Shown: positions 8,563-18,129, counted from the first letter of the stretch. The stretch: 64,000 bases of DNA from Shimia sp040370365 (GCF_040370365.1 NZ_BAABWQ010000003.1:889226-953225), one strand, 5' to 3'. A program made the numbers and translations. Notes: generated by a model from the sequence alone, not told the origin.

Positions 8563-9483
8563 CTATTTCGCCCGCGTGATTGGTTTGCCGGTGGCATCGT
8601 AGGACTGCAGCTCAGCCAAGAGAAGTTCCAAAAACTCTTTTCCCAATCGAGACAATGGCCGGGTCGCCGAGGTGATCACAGCCATATCCATCATGATTGG
8701 AGGATCAAAACGGCGGACGATGAAGCGGTCGTCGAAATCAAAATCAACTCCAAATCGGTCTAGCAGTGCAACTCCCATACCCTCTTTTACAAATGCCAAC
8801 AGGTTCTTGAAAAGATGCGAATGCACTCTGGTTTTTAGAGACACACCCGCCGTTTCAAAAGCTTCTCGGAGCCTACGCTGAGTGATGTGATCAGGGCCCA
8901 TTACAAGAAATGGTTCATCCTTCAGAAGCTCAGGTGTCAGAACAGCATGCTGCTGCAGCGGGTTGTCTTTGTGCAGGGCGATCCGAGTTTCGACTTGCAC
9001 CGGATAATGGTGCAGCGTGTCGTAGAGCATTGGCGTCTCACATATGCCAATTTCAAACAGCCCAGACAGCACCCACTCTTGTATTTTTGAGCTGTACTGT
9101 GATTGGAACGAAATGTTCATATCCGGCCTGTTCTTCGAAAACTCGGCGATCAACTTGGGCACAAATCCAAATGACATAGAGTGTTGTGAAGCAATTTGTA
9201 GCTGTCCAGCCTGCTTGTTCTGCAAATCCACAACGGTTTGCGTCACGTGATCAAGCCCGCGCACGACGGTGTCGATCTCGCGGTGCAGCAACTCGGCTTC
9301 CGGTGTGGGAACGAGACGACTGTGCATACGTTCAAACAGGGTCAATCCCGTTTGGCGCTCTAGCTGGGCCAAAAGATTTGAAATCCCAGGCTGGGAAATG
9401 CCCAAGGCCTCAGCCGCACCTGTAACGGTGCCCGTCTCAATTATGGCGTGAAATGCCTGAAGTTGCCGAAAGCGCAGTCGCAT
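8563..9483 (-). CDS. LysR-family transcriptional regulator
   Basis: 306 residues from ATG 9483, the typical LysR length. The N-terminal winged helix-turn-helix is clear (FRQLQAFHAI, then TGAAEALGISQPGISNLLAQLE), followed by the periplasmic-binding-like effector domain. I preferred 9483 to ATG 9498 because AGGCAG lies at a suitable distance before it. It is transcribed away from the DadA/TRAP genes, and a TTATG-N7-CATAA dyad lies in the 100-base divergent region, so it most likely controls that operon and itself. The racemase gene follows at once on the same transcript. Confidence 0.9.
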   Translation of the reverse strand: MRLRFRQLQAFHAIIETGTVTGAAEALGISQPGISNLLAQLERQTGLTLFERMHSRLVPTPEAELLHREIDTVVRGLDHVTQTVVDLQNKQAGQLQIASQHSMSFGFVPKLIAEFSKNRPDMNISFQSQYSSKIQEWVLSGLFEIGICETPMLYDTLHHYPVQVETRIALHKDNPLQQHAVLTPELLKDEPFLVMGPDHITQRRLREAFETAGVSLKTRVHSHLFKNLLAFVKEGMGVALLDRFGVDFDFDDRFIVRRFDPPIMMDMAVITSATRPLSRLGKEFLELLLAELQSYDATGKPITRAK

Positions 9484-9503
9484 AGTGCTGCCTATCATTT
9501 TTT

Positions 9504-9522
9504 GTTATGTGATTGCCATAAC
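9504..9522. promoter_or_regulatory. Candidate LysR-type operator
   Basis: GTTATG (9504-9509) and CATAAC (9517-9522) form a perfect 6-bp dyad with a 7-base spacer; it contains the T-N11-A pattern expected for LysR sites. It lies between the divergent LysR gene and the DadA-like gene, about 65 bases before the latter's ATG. Binding is inferred, not shown. Confidence 0.5.
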
Positions 9523-9587
9523 TTTGTATTGGAGATGATGCGCGCCGACTGTCAGACTGGTTTTAGCCTAAGGAGAATACCACGCAG

Positions 9588-10838
9588 ATGTCGTCACAGC
9601 ATATTGTCATCATTGGCGCAGGGATTGTGGGAGCATCTTCTGCGATATGGCTGCGACGCGCAGGCTATGAAGTAACGCTTCTCGATAGATCCACCCCGGG
9701 TATGGGCGCCTCTTATGGCAATGGCGGCATTCTTGCGAGTTGCTCTGTGGTCCCTGTCACCGCCCCCGGCCTGCTCAAGAAAAGCGCAGCATATCTCGCG
9801 AACCCAAACTTCCCACTTTTCATGCGCTGGGGGTATCTGCCCAAACTGGCGCCATGGCTGATCAAATATATGTCGCATGCCAATGAGGCCGACACCCGAC
9901 GGATCAGTCAAGGGCTGTCCACAATTGTGGGAGACAGCCTTGAACAGCATCAGGCTTTGGCGGCGGGCACCGAGGCGGCGAAATGGATTCAGGAAAGCGA
10001 CTACAGCTTTGCCTATCCAGATCGCCAAGCCTTTAAGGCAGATGCGCTCACATGGCGCTTGCGCCGTGAGGCTGGTTTTGAGCCCTCCTTTATCGAAGGA
10101 AATGACGTTCAGGACGCAGAGCCAATTTTAGGACCCGAGACCCAACTTTTGGCGGTGCTCAAAAATCATGGCTTCATTCTCAATCCTGGCTCCTACGTTG
10201 GCGATCTGGTCAAAGTACTCCAAGACTTGGGCGGAAAGTTCATTCAGGCCGAGGTCAAAGATTTTGACCTTTCAGGTGGTCAAATTAGCGCCGTGGACAC
10301 AAACGCCGGACGCATCCACTGTGACAATGCTGTTGTGTCATCTGGCGTGTGGTCCAAACCGTTGATGCAAAAACTGGGCCTGACTGTCCCGCTTGAAGCC
10401 GAGCGTGGCTATCACGTGCTCTTCAAAAACCCGAGCCGGACGCCAAACAACCCGATGATGCTTACATCGGGTAAGTTTGTTGCGACAGCCATGGAACACG
10501 GACTACGTTGTGCGGGCGTGGTTGAGTTTGGGGGGTTAAACGAGACGCCCTCTAAGGCACCGCTAAAACTTCTGCGCCGCAAAGTACAAGAAACGTTTCC
10601 TGGGCTGACATACTCGGGGGACGAAGAATGGCTCGGATTTCGCCCAGCCCCGTCCGACAGTTTGCCCCTAATTGGTGCATTGCGTGACACCGGTGTCTTT
10701 ACGGCCTTTGGCCACCACCACATCGGCCTAACCGGCGGGCCCAAAACTGGCCGACTCGTCGCTGACATAATTTCTGGGAACCATTCCAATACCGATATTC
10801 GTCCGTTTGAGCCAATGCGCTTTGCTTCGGGCAAATGA
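9588..10838 (+). CDS. DadA-like FAD-dependent D-amino acid dehydrogenase/oxidase
   Basis: 416 residues, similar in length to DadA. An FAD-binding Rossmann motif opens the protein (IVIIGAGIVGASSA), followed by the GASYGNGG segment common in DadA-like enzymes. The C-terminus has GFRPAPSDSLPLIG and GHHHIGLTGGP, the usual FAD/substrate-site signatures of the DAO superfamily. It would oxidise a D-amino acid or N-methylated amine to the imine/keto acid, passing electrons to the respiratory chain or oxygen. It starts with AAGGAG upstream of ATG 9588 and is the first gene of the TRAP operon. An amino acid racemase gene lies on the divergent transcript, which supports amino acid use. Confidence 0.85.
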   Translation: MSSQHIVIIGAGIVGASSAIWLRRAGYEVTLLDRSTPGMGASYGNGGILASCSVVPVTAPGLLKKSAAYLANPNFPLFMRWGYLPKLAPWLIKYMSHANEADTRRISQGLSTIVGDSLEQHQALAAGTEAAKWIQESDYSFAYPDRQAFKADALTWRLRREAGFEPSFIEGNDVQDAEPILGPETQLLAVLKNHGFILNPGSYVGDLVKVLQDLGGKFIQAEVKDFDLSGGQISAVDTNAGRIHCDNAVVSSGVWSKPLMQKLGLTVPLEAERGYHVLFKNPSRTPNNPMMLTSGKFVATAMEHGLRCAGVVEFGGLNETPSKAPLKLLRRKVQETFPGLTYSGDEEWLGFRPAPSDSLPLIGALRDTGVFTAFGHHHIGLTGGPKTGRLVADIISGNHSNTDIRPFEPMRFASGK

Positions 10839-10869
10839 CCAAGACCAACAACAATTCAGGGAAAAAACG

Positions 10870-11853
10870 ATGAAACTGCACCACAAACCACTGAGCACGT
10901 CCGCCATGGCAATGGCGCTGGCCATCACAGGAACCGTTGCCTCCGCAGAGCAATGGGACATGCCCATGGCCTACGCGGCAACGAACTTCCACTCCGAAAT
11001 GGGTGTCACATTTGCGGACAAAGTGCGCGAATACACCGGCGGCGAAATCGACATTACGGTTCACCCCGGCGGCTCGCTTTTCAAAGGCGGCGAAATCAAA
11101 CGTGCGGTGCAAACCGGGCAAGCCCCAATTGGCGAACGCTTTATGTCGGCTCACGCCAACGAGGCCCCACTGCTTGGGTGGGACAACCTGCCCTTCATCG
11201 CAACAACCTATGAGCAGAACGACAAACTCTGGGCCGCAGCCAAAGACAAGGTTAATGCGCAGCTTTCTGATCTGAACCTCGTGGCGCTCTACACCTGCCC
11301 GTGGCCGGGTCAGGGTTTCTACTTCAAAAAAGAAGTCACCTCTTCAGAAGACACTCAAGGCGTGAAATTCCGCTCCTACAACACAGCAACAGCCACCTTC
11401 GCCGAAGAGCTAGGCATGATCCCCGTACAGGTCGAAGCCGCCGAGCTGAGCCAAGCGCTCGCCACGGGCGTTGCAGAGGCCTTCATCTCATCCGGTTCGA
11501 CAGGCTATGACCGCAAAGTTTGGGAGACCCTCACACACTACTACAAAGTGAACGCCTGGCTGCCGCGCAACTACGTCATGGTCAACAAAGGTGTCTGGGA
11601 CGGTCTGAGCGCAGACATGCAAGCCAGCGTGCAAAAAGCCGCTGATGAAACAGGCGCCGCTTGTGCCGCCAAATCGTCAGAGCTCGCCAACTGGTACTTT
11701 GAACAGCTTGAAGCCAATGGCATGAAAGTTAAAGACGCCGGTTCGGAGTTCCTTGCAGAGCTTGAAACCATCGGTGCAAAGATGACAGCGGATTGGCTCG
11801 CAGAAGTTGGTGAGGATGGACAAGCCATCCTTGATGCCTACAACGCAAACTAA
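10870..11853 (+). CDS. TRAP transporter substrate-binding protein (DctP type)
   Basis: 327 residues with a Sec signal peptide (short basic start, hydrophobic core, ASA cleavage near residue 26). The mature part is a DctP-family periplasmic binding protein: a GGEIDITVHPGGSLF segment and the conserved VKFRSYN region that normally supplies the carboxylate-binding arginine. It would capture an organic anion or amino-acid-like solute and hand it to DctQM encoded downstream. ATG 10870 was chosen because it begins the signal peptide. A strong hairpin (11861-11892) follows the stop. The ligand is unknown; the flavoprotein upstream suggests an amino acid or related amine. Confidence 0.9.
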   Translation: MKLHHKPLSTSAMAMALAITGTVASAEQWDMPMAYAATNFHSEMGVTFADKVREYTGGEIDITVHPGGSLFKGGEIKRAVQTGQAPIGERFMSAHANEAPLLGWDNLPFIATTYEQNDKLWAAAKDKVNAQLSDLNLVALYTCPWPGQGFYFKKEVTSSEDTQGVKFRSYNTATATFAEELGMIPVQVEAAELSQALATGVAEAFISSGSTGYDRKVWETLTHYYKVNAWLPRNYVMVNKGVWDGLSADMQASVQKAADETGAACAAKSSELANWYFEQLEANGMKVKDAGSEFLAELETIGAKMTADWLAEVGEDGQAILDAYNAN

Positions 11854-11860
11854 TTCTTAA

Positions 11861-11892
11861 GGCCGCGACCTCTGTACTCGGTGGTCGCGGCC
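11861..11892 (+). terminator. Intercistronic hairpin after dctP
   Basis: A perfect 10-bp stem, GGCCGCGACC (11861-11870) with GGTCGCGGCC (11883-11892), loop 12, followed by GCAATTTT. It lies between the binding-protein gene and the small permease gene. It probably stabilises the dctP message or partly terminates transcription, lowering permease expression. Confidence 0.7.
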
Positions 11893-11914
11893 GCAATTTT
11901 CCAAAGGATGTTCA

Positions 11915-12628
11915 ATGCGAGATTGGCAACCGTTCCTATGGCTACCCCTGTGGGTTTGGCTCTTTGTTTTCCCAACACTTCTGGCTTTGTTTTGCTTCTG
12001 GCAAGGGCCAAAAGCAGCGGTGATTTTGTCTCCTGTCTGGAGAGTTCTGGATAGAGTTTATAAGGTTGCAGGCGCGCTTGCTGCGGGCTTTATGGTGCTG
12101 ATCTTGATGCTCATCATCGGCCAGATGATCGCGCGTTGGTCCAGCCTCACATTCCCAGGCTCAACAGAATACGCAGGCTATGCCATGGCTGCGACATCCT
12201 TCTTTGCCTTAGCCTATACATTGACGCAGGGTGGGCACATTCGCGTGTCCGTACTGCTCAACCTAAATGAGCACACCAAATTCTGGCTCGATGCCGCTGC
12301 GATGTTTGTTGCCGCCGTCACCGCCACCTATTTCGCCCGCTATGCAATCAAGACCAACATCGTGTCTGAAATGCTCAATGATCGCACGCAGGGGCAGGAT
12401 TTTGTCCCTGAATGGCTTCTGACCTTCTTTGCGATGTTCGCCAATGCGCCTTCCAAATGGGCGGAGATGTGGGCCCAGACTGGCTCTGAGTGGGTCTACA
12501 CACCGGTTTGGTTGCCACAGCTGCCCATGTCGATTGGGACAGTGCTGCTGGCCATCGCTATCTGGGATTATCTCACACGGCTCCTTGCGCTGCGCGAAAG
12601 CCAAATTCATGGGGACGTTCTGGAATGA
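11915..12628 (+). CDS. TRAP transporter small permease (DctQ type)
   Basis: 237 residues, somewhat longer than typical DctQ because of an extra hydrophobic N-terminal segment (WLFVFPTLLALFCFW). Further membrane helices follow: VAGALAAGFMVLILML, the AMAATSFFALAYTL region preceding a conserved GGHIRV motif, a helix near 125-145, and a last one near 205-225. GGHIRV is the typical DctQ signature. It sits in the inner membrane and pairs with DctM. The stop overlaps the dctM start as ATGA. There are 61 bases with a hairpin between it and dctP. Confidence 0.88.
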   Translation: MRDWQPFLWLPLWVWLFVFPTLLALFCFWQGPKAAVILSPVWRVLDRVYKVAGALAAGFMVLILMLIIGQMIARWSSLTFPGSTEYAGYAMAATSFFALAYTLTQGGHIRVSVLLNLNEHTKFWLDAAAMFVAAVTATYFARYAIKTNIVSEMLNDRTQGQDFVPEWLLTFFAMFANAPSKWAEMWAQTGSEWVYTPVWLPQLPMSIGTVLLAIAIWDYLTRLLALRESQIHGDVLE

Positions 12629-13938
12629 CCGAACTATACGCCACCGCCATTTTCCTGTTGGTTCTCTTCGCCCTTTTGGGTGGATCTGTTTGGATCGGGC
12701 TTGCGCTTATGGGCGTGGCTTGGGTTGGAATGGAGCTATTTACGTCACGCCCAGCTGGGGACGCGATGATCACAACAATCTGGACCGGCGCCTCCAGTTG
12801 GACCTTAACCGCGCTCCCGCTCTTTATCTGGATGGGCGAGATTTTGTACCGCACGCGATTGTCCCAAGATATGTTCCGCGGCCTCGCGCCGTGGATGCGT
12901 TTCCTGCCTGGAGGGCTGTTGCACACCAATATCGCTGGCTGCACGATCTTTGCGGCGGTGTCGGGATCCTCCGCGGCGACCCTCAATATGGTTGGTAAGA
13001 TGTCCATCCCTGAATTGCGCAAGCGCGGGTATCCCGAATACATGATCATCGGCACGTTGGCGGGTGCCGCCACGTTGGGGCTGATGATCCCACCTTCGCT
13101 GACACTTATCGTCTACGGCGTTACAATAAACGAGAGCATCACCAAACTGTTCATGGCTGGGGTTTTTCCGGGTCTCGTGCTGGCAGGGCTTTTCATGCTC
13201 TACATCGCCGCGTGGCACTTTGTGCGCAAAGATCAACGCCCCGAGCCCGAACCTGCAATGCCCTTGGGCAAACGCCTTGCAGAAAGCCGTTTTCTGCTAC
13301 CACTGTTCGGCCTTGTCTTTGTGGTCATCGGCTCAATGTATCTTGGCTATGCGACAGCCACCGAGGCGGCGGCAGTGGGTGTTGTTGGGGCGCTTGCACT
13401 TTCAGCTATGCAAGGGTCTCTCGACTGGGCAACCTTCAAAGACAGTCTTATGGGAGCGACAAAAACCTCAGCAATGATCGCCTTTATTCTTATGGGCGCA
13501 GCGTTCTTATCGCTTTCCATGGGCTTCACAGGCCTTCCTCGCGCGCTTGCAGAATTGATCGAAAGCTATCAGTTGTCTCCGGTGGCCCTGATCGCGGTTT
13601 TGACCGTTTTCTATTTGATCCTCGGCATGTTCATGGACGGCCTATCTTCGGTCGTTCTGACCATGGCGATTGTAGAACCGATGATCCGCGCCGCAGGGAT
13701 TGATGTGATTTGGTTTGGCATCTTCCTTGTTGTTGTGATCGAGACCGCGCAGGTCACCCCGCCCATCGGATTCAATCTCTTTGTTCTGCAAGGCATGACG
13801 CGCCATGAAATCGGATATATCGCGAAGACAGCGATCCCCATGGTGGGGCTTATGTTGCTGATGGTTGTCATTCTTGTGATCTGGCCTGAACTAGCAACGT
13901 GGCTGCCTGACAACATCCGCCAAGGTCCGGGCGGCTAA
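12625..13938 (+). CDS. TRAP transporter large permease (DctM type)
   Basis: 437 residues, typical DctM size, with about 12 hydrophobic segments. Conserved features include the SGSSAATLNMVGKMSIPEL segment and LMIPPSLTLIVYG, both hallmarks of the DctM/ion-transporter superfamily, and VTPPIGFNLFVLQG near the end. It carries the sodium-coupled transport path for solute delivered by DctP. ATG 12625 is in ATGA overlap with dctQ; the longer frame from 12490 lies inside dctQ. A BASS-like carrier gene follows after 6 bases. Confidence 0.93.
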   Translation: MTELYATAIFLLVLFALLGGSVWIGLALMGVAWVGMELFTSRPAGDAMITTIWTGASSWTLTALPLFIWMGEILYRTRLSQDMFRGLAPWMRFLPGGLLHTNIAGCTIFAAVSGSSAATLNMVGKMSIPELRKRGYPEYMIIGTLAGAATLGLMIPPSLTLIVYGVTINESITKLFMAGVFPGLVLAGLFMLYIAAWHFVRKDQRPEPEPAMPLGKRLAESRFLLPLFGLVFVVIGSMYLGYATATEAAAVGVVGALALSAMQGSLDWATFKDSLMGATKTSAMIAFILMGAAFLSLSMGFTGLPRALAELIESYQLSPVALIAVLTVFYLILGMFMDGLSSVVLTMAIVEPMIRAAGIDVIWFGIFLVVVIETAQVTPPIGFNLFVLQGMTRHEIGYIAKTAIPMVGLMLLMVVILVIWPELATWLPDNIRQGPGG

Positions 13939-13944
13939 TCGCAG

Positions 13945-14886
13945 ATGCTGCAAGTGCTGGGGTATATCGCCCGCAACGGGCGATACGTGCTTGACGCTGG
14001 ACTGGTAGCCGGGATTGTCCTGCCCGATGTTGCAACGGCGCTTCGACCTTGGTTGAGCGAACTTGTGTTGCTATTGCTTTTCCTCACGGCCTTTCGCGTA
14101 GGCCTACCGGCCGCACGTGACGGTCTGCGCGCGTTCCAAAGCACGCTCGGAATGGTGGTGATCTATCAATTGGGTTTGCCCTTGCTTTGCATCGCAATGT
14201 TCGCGTTGTTTGGTCTTGCGCAAAGTCCGGTCGCCATTGCGTTAACCCTCATGCTTGCGGCGCCTTCGGTGACTGCAAACCCGAATATGGCTGTTTTGCT
14301 CGGCCATTCACCGGAGCCAGCCTTTCGGATACTCATTCTTGGCACGTTGCTGCTACCCCTGACGCTGATACCCATATTTTGGCTTTCTCCCGCGCTTGGA
14401 AACTTGTCAGATGCTGTCATTGCCTCTTTGCGTCTTGGTGTGTCGATCAGCGTCACAATCGCATTTGCGTTTTTGCTGCGAGCATGCCTGCGCCCCAAAA
14501 TGCTTGCGTCCGAAACCCATGCGCTTGACGGGCTAACATCGATTGCCCTCGCAGTGATCGTTGTTGGCCTGATGAATGCAGTTGCCACTGCATTGTCGAG
14601 CGCACCTTGGACTCTTTTGAAATGGCTTCTTATTGCCTCGATCGCCAACCTTGGATTGCAAGCCGTGGCTTATCTGACGCTGCGCCGATTTGGAGACAAG
14701 GCCAGCGCTGCGCCCATTGCTTTGGTTGCAGGAAATCGCAATATCGCCCTCTTCCTTGTCGCCTCGGCCGCGACCCAATCAGACGCATTCCTCTTGTTTT
14801 TGGGATGCTACCAAATTCCCATGTATCTCACTCCAATCGTAATGCGCCCGTTGTTCAGACGAAAAACCCAGAGCAATCAGGAATAG
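13945..14886 (+). CDS. BASS-like (bile acid:sodium symporter-type) membrane protein
   Basis: 313 residues with nine or ten hydrophobic segments and short loops. Size, layout and the segments MLAAPSVTANPNMAVLLG and LVAGNRNIALFLVASA resemble the BASS/arsenite-carrier superfamily, in which a discontinuous helix pair binds sodium and solute. Its place 6 bases after dctM suggests it moves the same compound or a product of it. There is no cleavable signal peptide. The family call is by topology and partial motif only; another ten-helix carrier cannot be excluded. Confidence 0.6.
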   Translation: MLQVLGYIARNGRYVLDAGLVAGIVLPDVATALRPWLSELVLLLLFLTAFRVGLPAARDGLRAFQSTLGMVVIYQLGLPLLCIAMFALFGLAQSPVAIALTLMLAAPSVTANPNMAVLLGHSPEPAFRILILGTLLLPLTLIPIFWLSPALGNLSDAVIASLRLGVSISVTIAFAFLLRACLRPKMLASETHALDGLTSIALAVIVVGLMNAVATALSSAPWTLLKWLLIASIANLGLQAVAYLTLRRFGDKASAAPIALVAGNRNIALFLVASAATQSDAFLLFLGCYQIPMYLTPIVMRPLFRRKTQSNQE

Positions 14887-15175
14887 AGCTTTCTTGGAAA
14901 ATCGCACACTTTCTCGACCATGGCAAAACTAGTGCAAGAAACTGAAAACGTTTAATATTTCCGTAAAAATTTCAGGACGGATGTCATTAGTGGCTCGCCA
15001 AATTGGCTGTTTTTAAATGGAACCCCCTTTGTCCCGGCTTCGGGAACATAAATGGAAAGTTCCTGCGCCAATCCTTCCGGTCCGCTGACCCGAAAGTAAC
15101 ATCGCCCGCCACTTGTACATGGGGGCCAAGTGCGCTGCATCCTAAAGCGATTGATATTAAATTTGGGAACGGTGT
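14887..15175. other. Gap between convergent genes, no supported gene
   Basis: Between the BASS-like gene (plus) and the BCCT gene (minus). Short open frames on both strands lack ribosome sites and recognisable motifs. The only clear structure is the hairpin that follows at 15176-15204. Confidence 0.5.
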
Positions 15176-15204
15176 CGCCAAGCGGAGTGGGTTTCCGCTT
15201 GGCG
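15176..15204. terminator. Hairpin terminator between convergent genes
   Basis: A perfect 11-bp stem, CGCCAAGCGGA (15176-15186) with TCCGCTTGGCG (15194-15204), loop 7, followed on the plus strand by TGTTATTTTATT. It lies just beyond the end of the BCCT gene, and may stop transcripts from both sides. Confidence 0.75.
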
Positions 15205-15211
15205 TGTTATT

Positions 15212-17047
15212 TTATTGGCCGGGGGCAGTTGCGGCATCGCTTAGCTTGTCGCGCTGACCATCTCTGAACAGGGCTTTGCCAAGTGAAACACACATCAGGC
15301 CCATGACCACAGTAAATGGCAGTGCGCCAATGATCATTGCGCTTTTGAGCGCTTCCATCGGGTCTGCACCACCGTTGGTTTTTCCTGCAATGAGCAACGT
15401 GCCAATGACCGCCGTAAGTATGACGCCCCAAACCACTTTGTGTTTGTTGCCGACTTCCTGGTCACCACCAGACATAATTGTGTTCATCACCAAAATGCCC
15501 GAGTCAGCCGATGTCACCAAAAACGTCATGATCAGAACGACACACATCACGGTAATGGCCGAAAGAAGACCCCCGGACAACATTTCGCCCAATGTGACAA
15601 ACAACTTAGCAGTGTTGGAAGCCGCGATGATAGTTCCCTCTGCGCCACCTGTGAGTTCCAGATCGATCGCCGTGCCACCCAGTATTGTCATCCAAGCAAA
15701 GCAGACCATCGCAGGTGCAAACATACAGCCCACGATGAATTCGCGCACAGTACGACCCCGAGATATGCGAGCCAAAAACAGACCAACAAATGGGGAAAAG
15801 GCAATCCACCAAGCCCAGTAGAAAGTTGTCCAACCGGCTTGCCAACCAAACTGGCGGCCCGGTTCGCCCGCAGCGTATACTGCCTGCAAAACAGATTCAG
15901 ACAAGCCGGCGGCATCTCCTTCAAGCCCAGATTTGAAGGCAGAGAATGAGCCCCAAGCATTGGTGGCACCACCACGAAGTGCGTCCGCAAATGGTGCAGC
16001 CTCATTTGGCAAAGCCGCGGCGAACTCCCCAGCAGCTTGCGGTCCGTAGGCTCCGAAACTCAACGACACAAAGTGCAGAAGATAGTCGACAAGTGCCGTT
16101 GCGTAGGTCGTCATCGCAAACAGGAATGAGCCAAACACCACAAAGACAAACAGCAAAATCAGAGACAGTACCAAGTTGAGGTTCGAAAGGTACTTCACGC
16201 CTTTACCAACCCCCGAGACAGCTGAAACAATTGACAATCCCATAATCACCAACAAGCCAGCGATCAGTCCAACAGTGCCAGGCGCGGGAGCTTCTCCGCT
16301 CATGTCCATCATCCATGTCATGCCAGTGATCGCATACATGCCATCAATAAACTGTGACACGCCAAAACCAATAGTGACAGAAACGCCAAGGATCGTGGCG
16401 ACCACACCCAAGACATCCACAACATGACCCAATGGACCGTTCATAAGTGAACCAAAAAGTGGCGTAAGCGCCGAACGGATCGTCAACGGCATGTCGCGCG
16501 TATAGGCGTAGTAGGCAAGCGATAACCCGGTCACCACATAGATCGCCCAGGCGTGAAACCCGTAGTGAGCAAACGTATACCGATAGGCAGATTGCAGCGC
16601 CTCCTCGGTGTTGCCCGCCACGTCACCCGCGACAACCACGGGATTTGACCCCCAAAGTCCAAGAGGTTCCGCAGTCGCGAAGACCATAAGACCAACGCCA
16701 AGGCCGGCGCCAAACATCATAGAGAACCAAGAAAAGTTTGAAAATTCAGTGCCTTCTCCTGGACGCCCCATAATACGTTTTCCGGTCTGTGGGAGCGCAG
16801 CAAGAACAACTAAGAAGAAAGCAAAGAAGCCGACAATGATGATGTAGAAAGTGTTGAAGCTCTCAAGCAGCTGCCAATTCAAGCTTCCCAAAACGCCGTT
16901 TGCGCTTGCGGGCCAGACAAGTGCCCAAAGCACCAAGCCGACCAAGATAGCTTTGGACAAAAGCGCAATTTCCACGCTATGCCCTTCATAAAATCCGGAC
17001 GCGGCCCTATTGACCTCGACCTCTGTAAACGGTGGTTTAATTGACAT
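15212..17047 (-). CDS. BCCT-family betaine/carnitine/choline-type transporter
   Basis: 611 residues with 12 membrane segments. BCCT signatures are present: a glycine-rich GAGLGVGLMVF in the third helix region and the aromatic WAWWIAFSPFVGLFLARISRGRTVREFI region that forms the quaternary-amine binding box. Such carriers take up betaines, choline, carnitine or DMSP. It is the most downstream gene of the minus-strand run that begins with the aldehyde dehydrogenase at 22863, about 60 bases after the Ldh_2 gene. Members serving DMSP uptake are called DddT; a DddD-like gene lies 7 kb away, so this is one possibility. Substrate unproven. Confidence 0.92.
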   Translation of the reverse strand: MSIKPPFTEVEVNRAASGFYEGHSVEIALLSKAILVGLVLWALVWPASANGVLGSLNWQLLESFNTFYIIIVGFFAFFLVVLAALPQTGKRIMGRPGEGTEFSNFSWFSMMFGAGLGVGLMVFATAEPLGLWGSNPVVVAGDVAGNTEEALQSAYRYTFAHYGFHAWAIYVVTGLSLAYYAYTRDMPLTIRSALTPLFGSLMNGPLGHVVDVLGVVATILGVSVTIGFGVSQFIDGMYAITGMTWMMDMSGEAPAPGTVGLIAGLLVIMGLSIVSAVSGVGKGVKYLSNLNLVLSLILLFVFVVFGSFLFAMTTYATALVDYLLHFVSLSFGAYGPQAAGEFAAALPNEAAPFADALRGGATNAWGSFSAFKSGLEGDAAGLSESVLQAVYAAGEPGRQFGWQAGWTTFYWAWWIAFSPFVGLFLARISRGRTVREFIVGCMFAPAMVCFAWMTILGGTAIDLELTGGAEGTIIAASNTAKLFVTLGEMLSGGLLSAITVMCVVLIMTFLVTSADSGILVMNTIMSGGDQEVGNKHKVVWGVILTAVIGTLLIAGKTNGGADPMEALKSAMIIGALPFTVVMGLMCVSLGKALFRDGQRDKLSDAATAPGQ

Positions 17048-17106
17048 GCGTTTCCTCCCTGAATGTCAAAGTCCATCGACCTGTTCTGCGCTCCTCCTTC
17101 GCTAGA

Positions 17107-18117
17107 TCAGCCAATGATTTTTTTTATTTTTTCCAGCGTCGCTACGTTCACCGACACCCCTTTTGTGTGGGCTTGAATGCGATGATGATTGCGGCCATCG
17201 CCGGGAAGTCTTGCACCATCTTGTGCGTGTATTGTGTCTGTGAGCCGCGCAACCAACGTCTCAAAGTGACCGCCCGAGGTCGCGTTCGGATCAATGGCGA
17301 TAAAAAACTGTCCGGTGCGCGGTGGCCCACCTGCTGTCCCTGAAAATGGCGAGGCATCAATGCCAAGCGTCGCCCCTGTGAGAGCCGCCGCCAGAAGTTC
17401 TACCAACAGAGCTATGCCGACTCCTTTGTATCCCCCCGAAGGGGCCATTGATCCTTTGAGACCAACCTCAGGATCCGTGGTAGGGTTCCCGAGGCCGTCA
17501 AGTGCCCACCCCACTGGAATGGGCTTGCCCTCGCGGGCATGTTTCATCACCTCGCTCTTGGCAATCGTGCTTGCACTTTGATCAATCAAGACAACGGGCT
17601 CTCCTCCTGAGCCCGGAGCCGCAACGGAAAACGGGTTTGTCCCGACAACGGGTTTGAATCCGCCGGAGGGTGCGATTGAGGCTGGTGCATTGGTGAAACC
17701 AAGCCCAAGCAAACCTGTTTTGGCCAATTGTTGAGTGTGATATCCCAAGACGCCACAGTTGTAGCTGTTTCTCACTGCGAGAGCCGCAATACCTTGGCTT
17801 CGCGCAAGGGGAACCAGTGCATCGAAGCCGACATCGATGGCCGGGTGGGCAAATCCTGTCGCAGCATCAACAGTCACAACAGACGGCGCCGTGATGTCGA
17901 GATTGGGCACAGCGCGACCATCAACTTTGCCACACTGAACATGTTCGCAATAGATCGGGATATAGGCGAGCCCATGGCTGGAAATCCCATCAGCCTCTGT
18001 CGCTGCGGTTGCCACTGCGAGCGGACGCGCATTTTCAACGGAAGTACCCGCCGCCACCAACGCTCGTTGGCTTAGGTCTTCGATCTCGGCAAGGCTTAAC
18101 GTTTTGGTTTCAGTCAT
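17107..18117 (-). CDS. Ldh_2-family NAD(P)-dependent malate/L-lactate-type dehydrogenase
   Basis: 336 residues, the normal size of the Ldh_2 family (malate, ureidoglycolate, L-sulfolactate dehydrogenases and delta1-pyrroline/piperideine-2-carboxylate reductases). Family marks are the catalytic-region SSHGL near 47-51, VRNSYNCGVLGYH (usually SNH..) and PTTDPEVGLKGSMAPSGGYKGVG. The cofactor fold is not the Rossmann type. It would interconvert a 2-hydroxy or 2-imino acid and its oxidised form. It lies 12 bases after the DUF3726 gene and before the BCCT gene. The substrate is unknown; an imino/keto acid from a transported zwitterion is an inference. Confidence 0.85.
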   Translation of the reverse strand: MTETKTLSLAEIEDLSQRALVAAGTSVENARPLAVATAATEADGISSHGLAYIPIYCEHVQCGKVDGRAVPNLDITAPSVVTVDAATGFAHPAIDVGFDALVPLARSQGIAALAVRNSYNCGVLGYHTQQLAKTGLLGLGFTNAPASIAPSGGFKPVVGTNPFSVAAPGSGGEPVVLIDQSASTIAKSEVMKHAREGKPIPVGWALDGLGNPTTDPEVGLKGSMAPSGGYKGVGIALLVELLAAALTGATLGIDASPFSGTAGGPPRTGQFFIAIDPNATSGGHFETLVARLTDTIHAQDGARLPGDGRNHHRIQAHTKGVSVNVATLEKIKKIIG

Positions 18118-18129
18118 ATGGTCCTCGGT

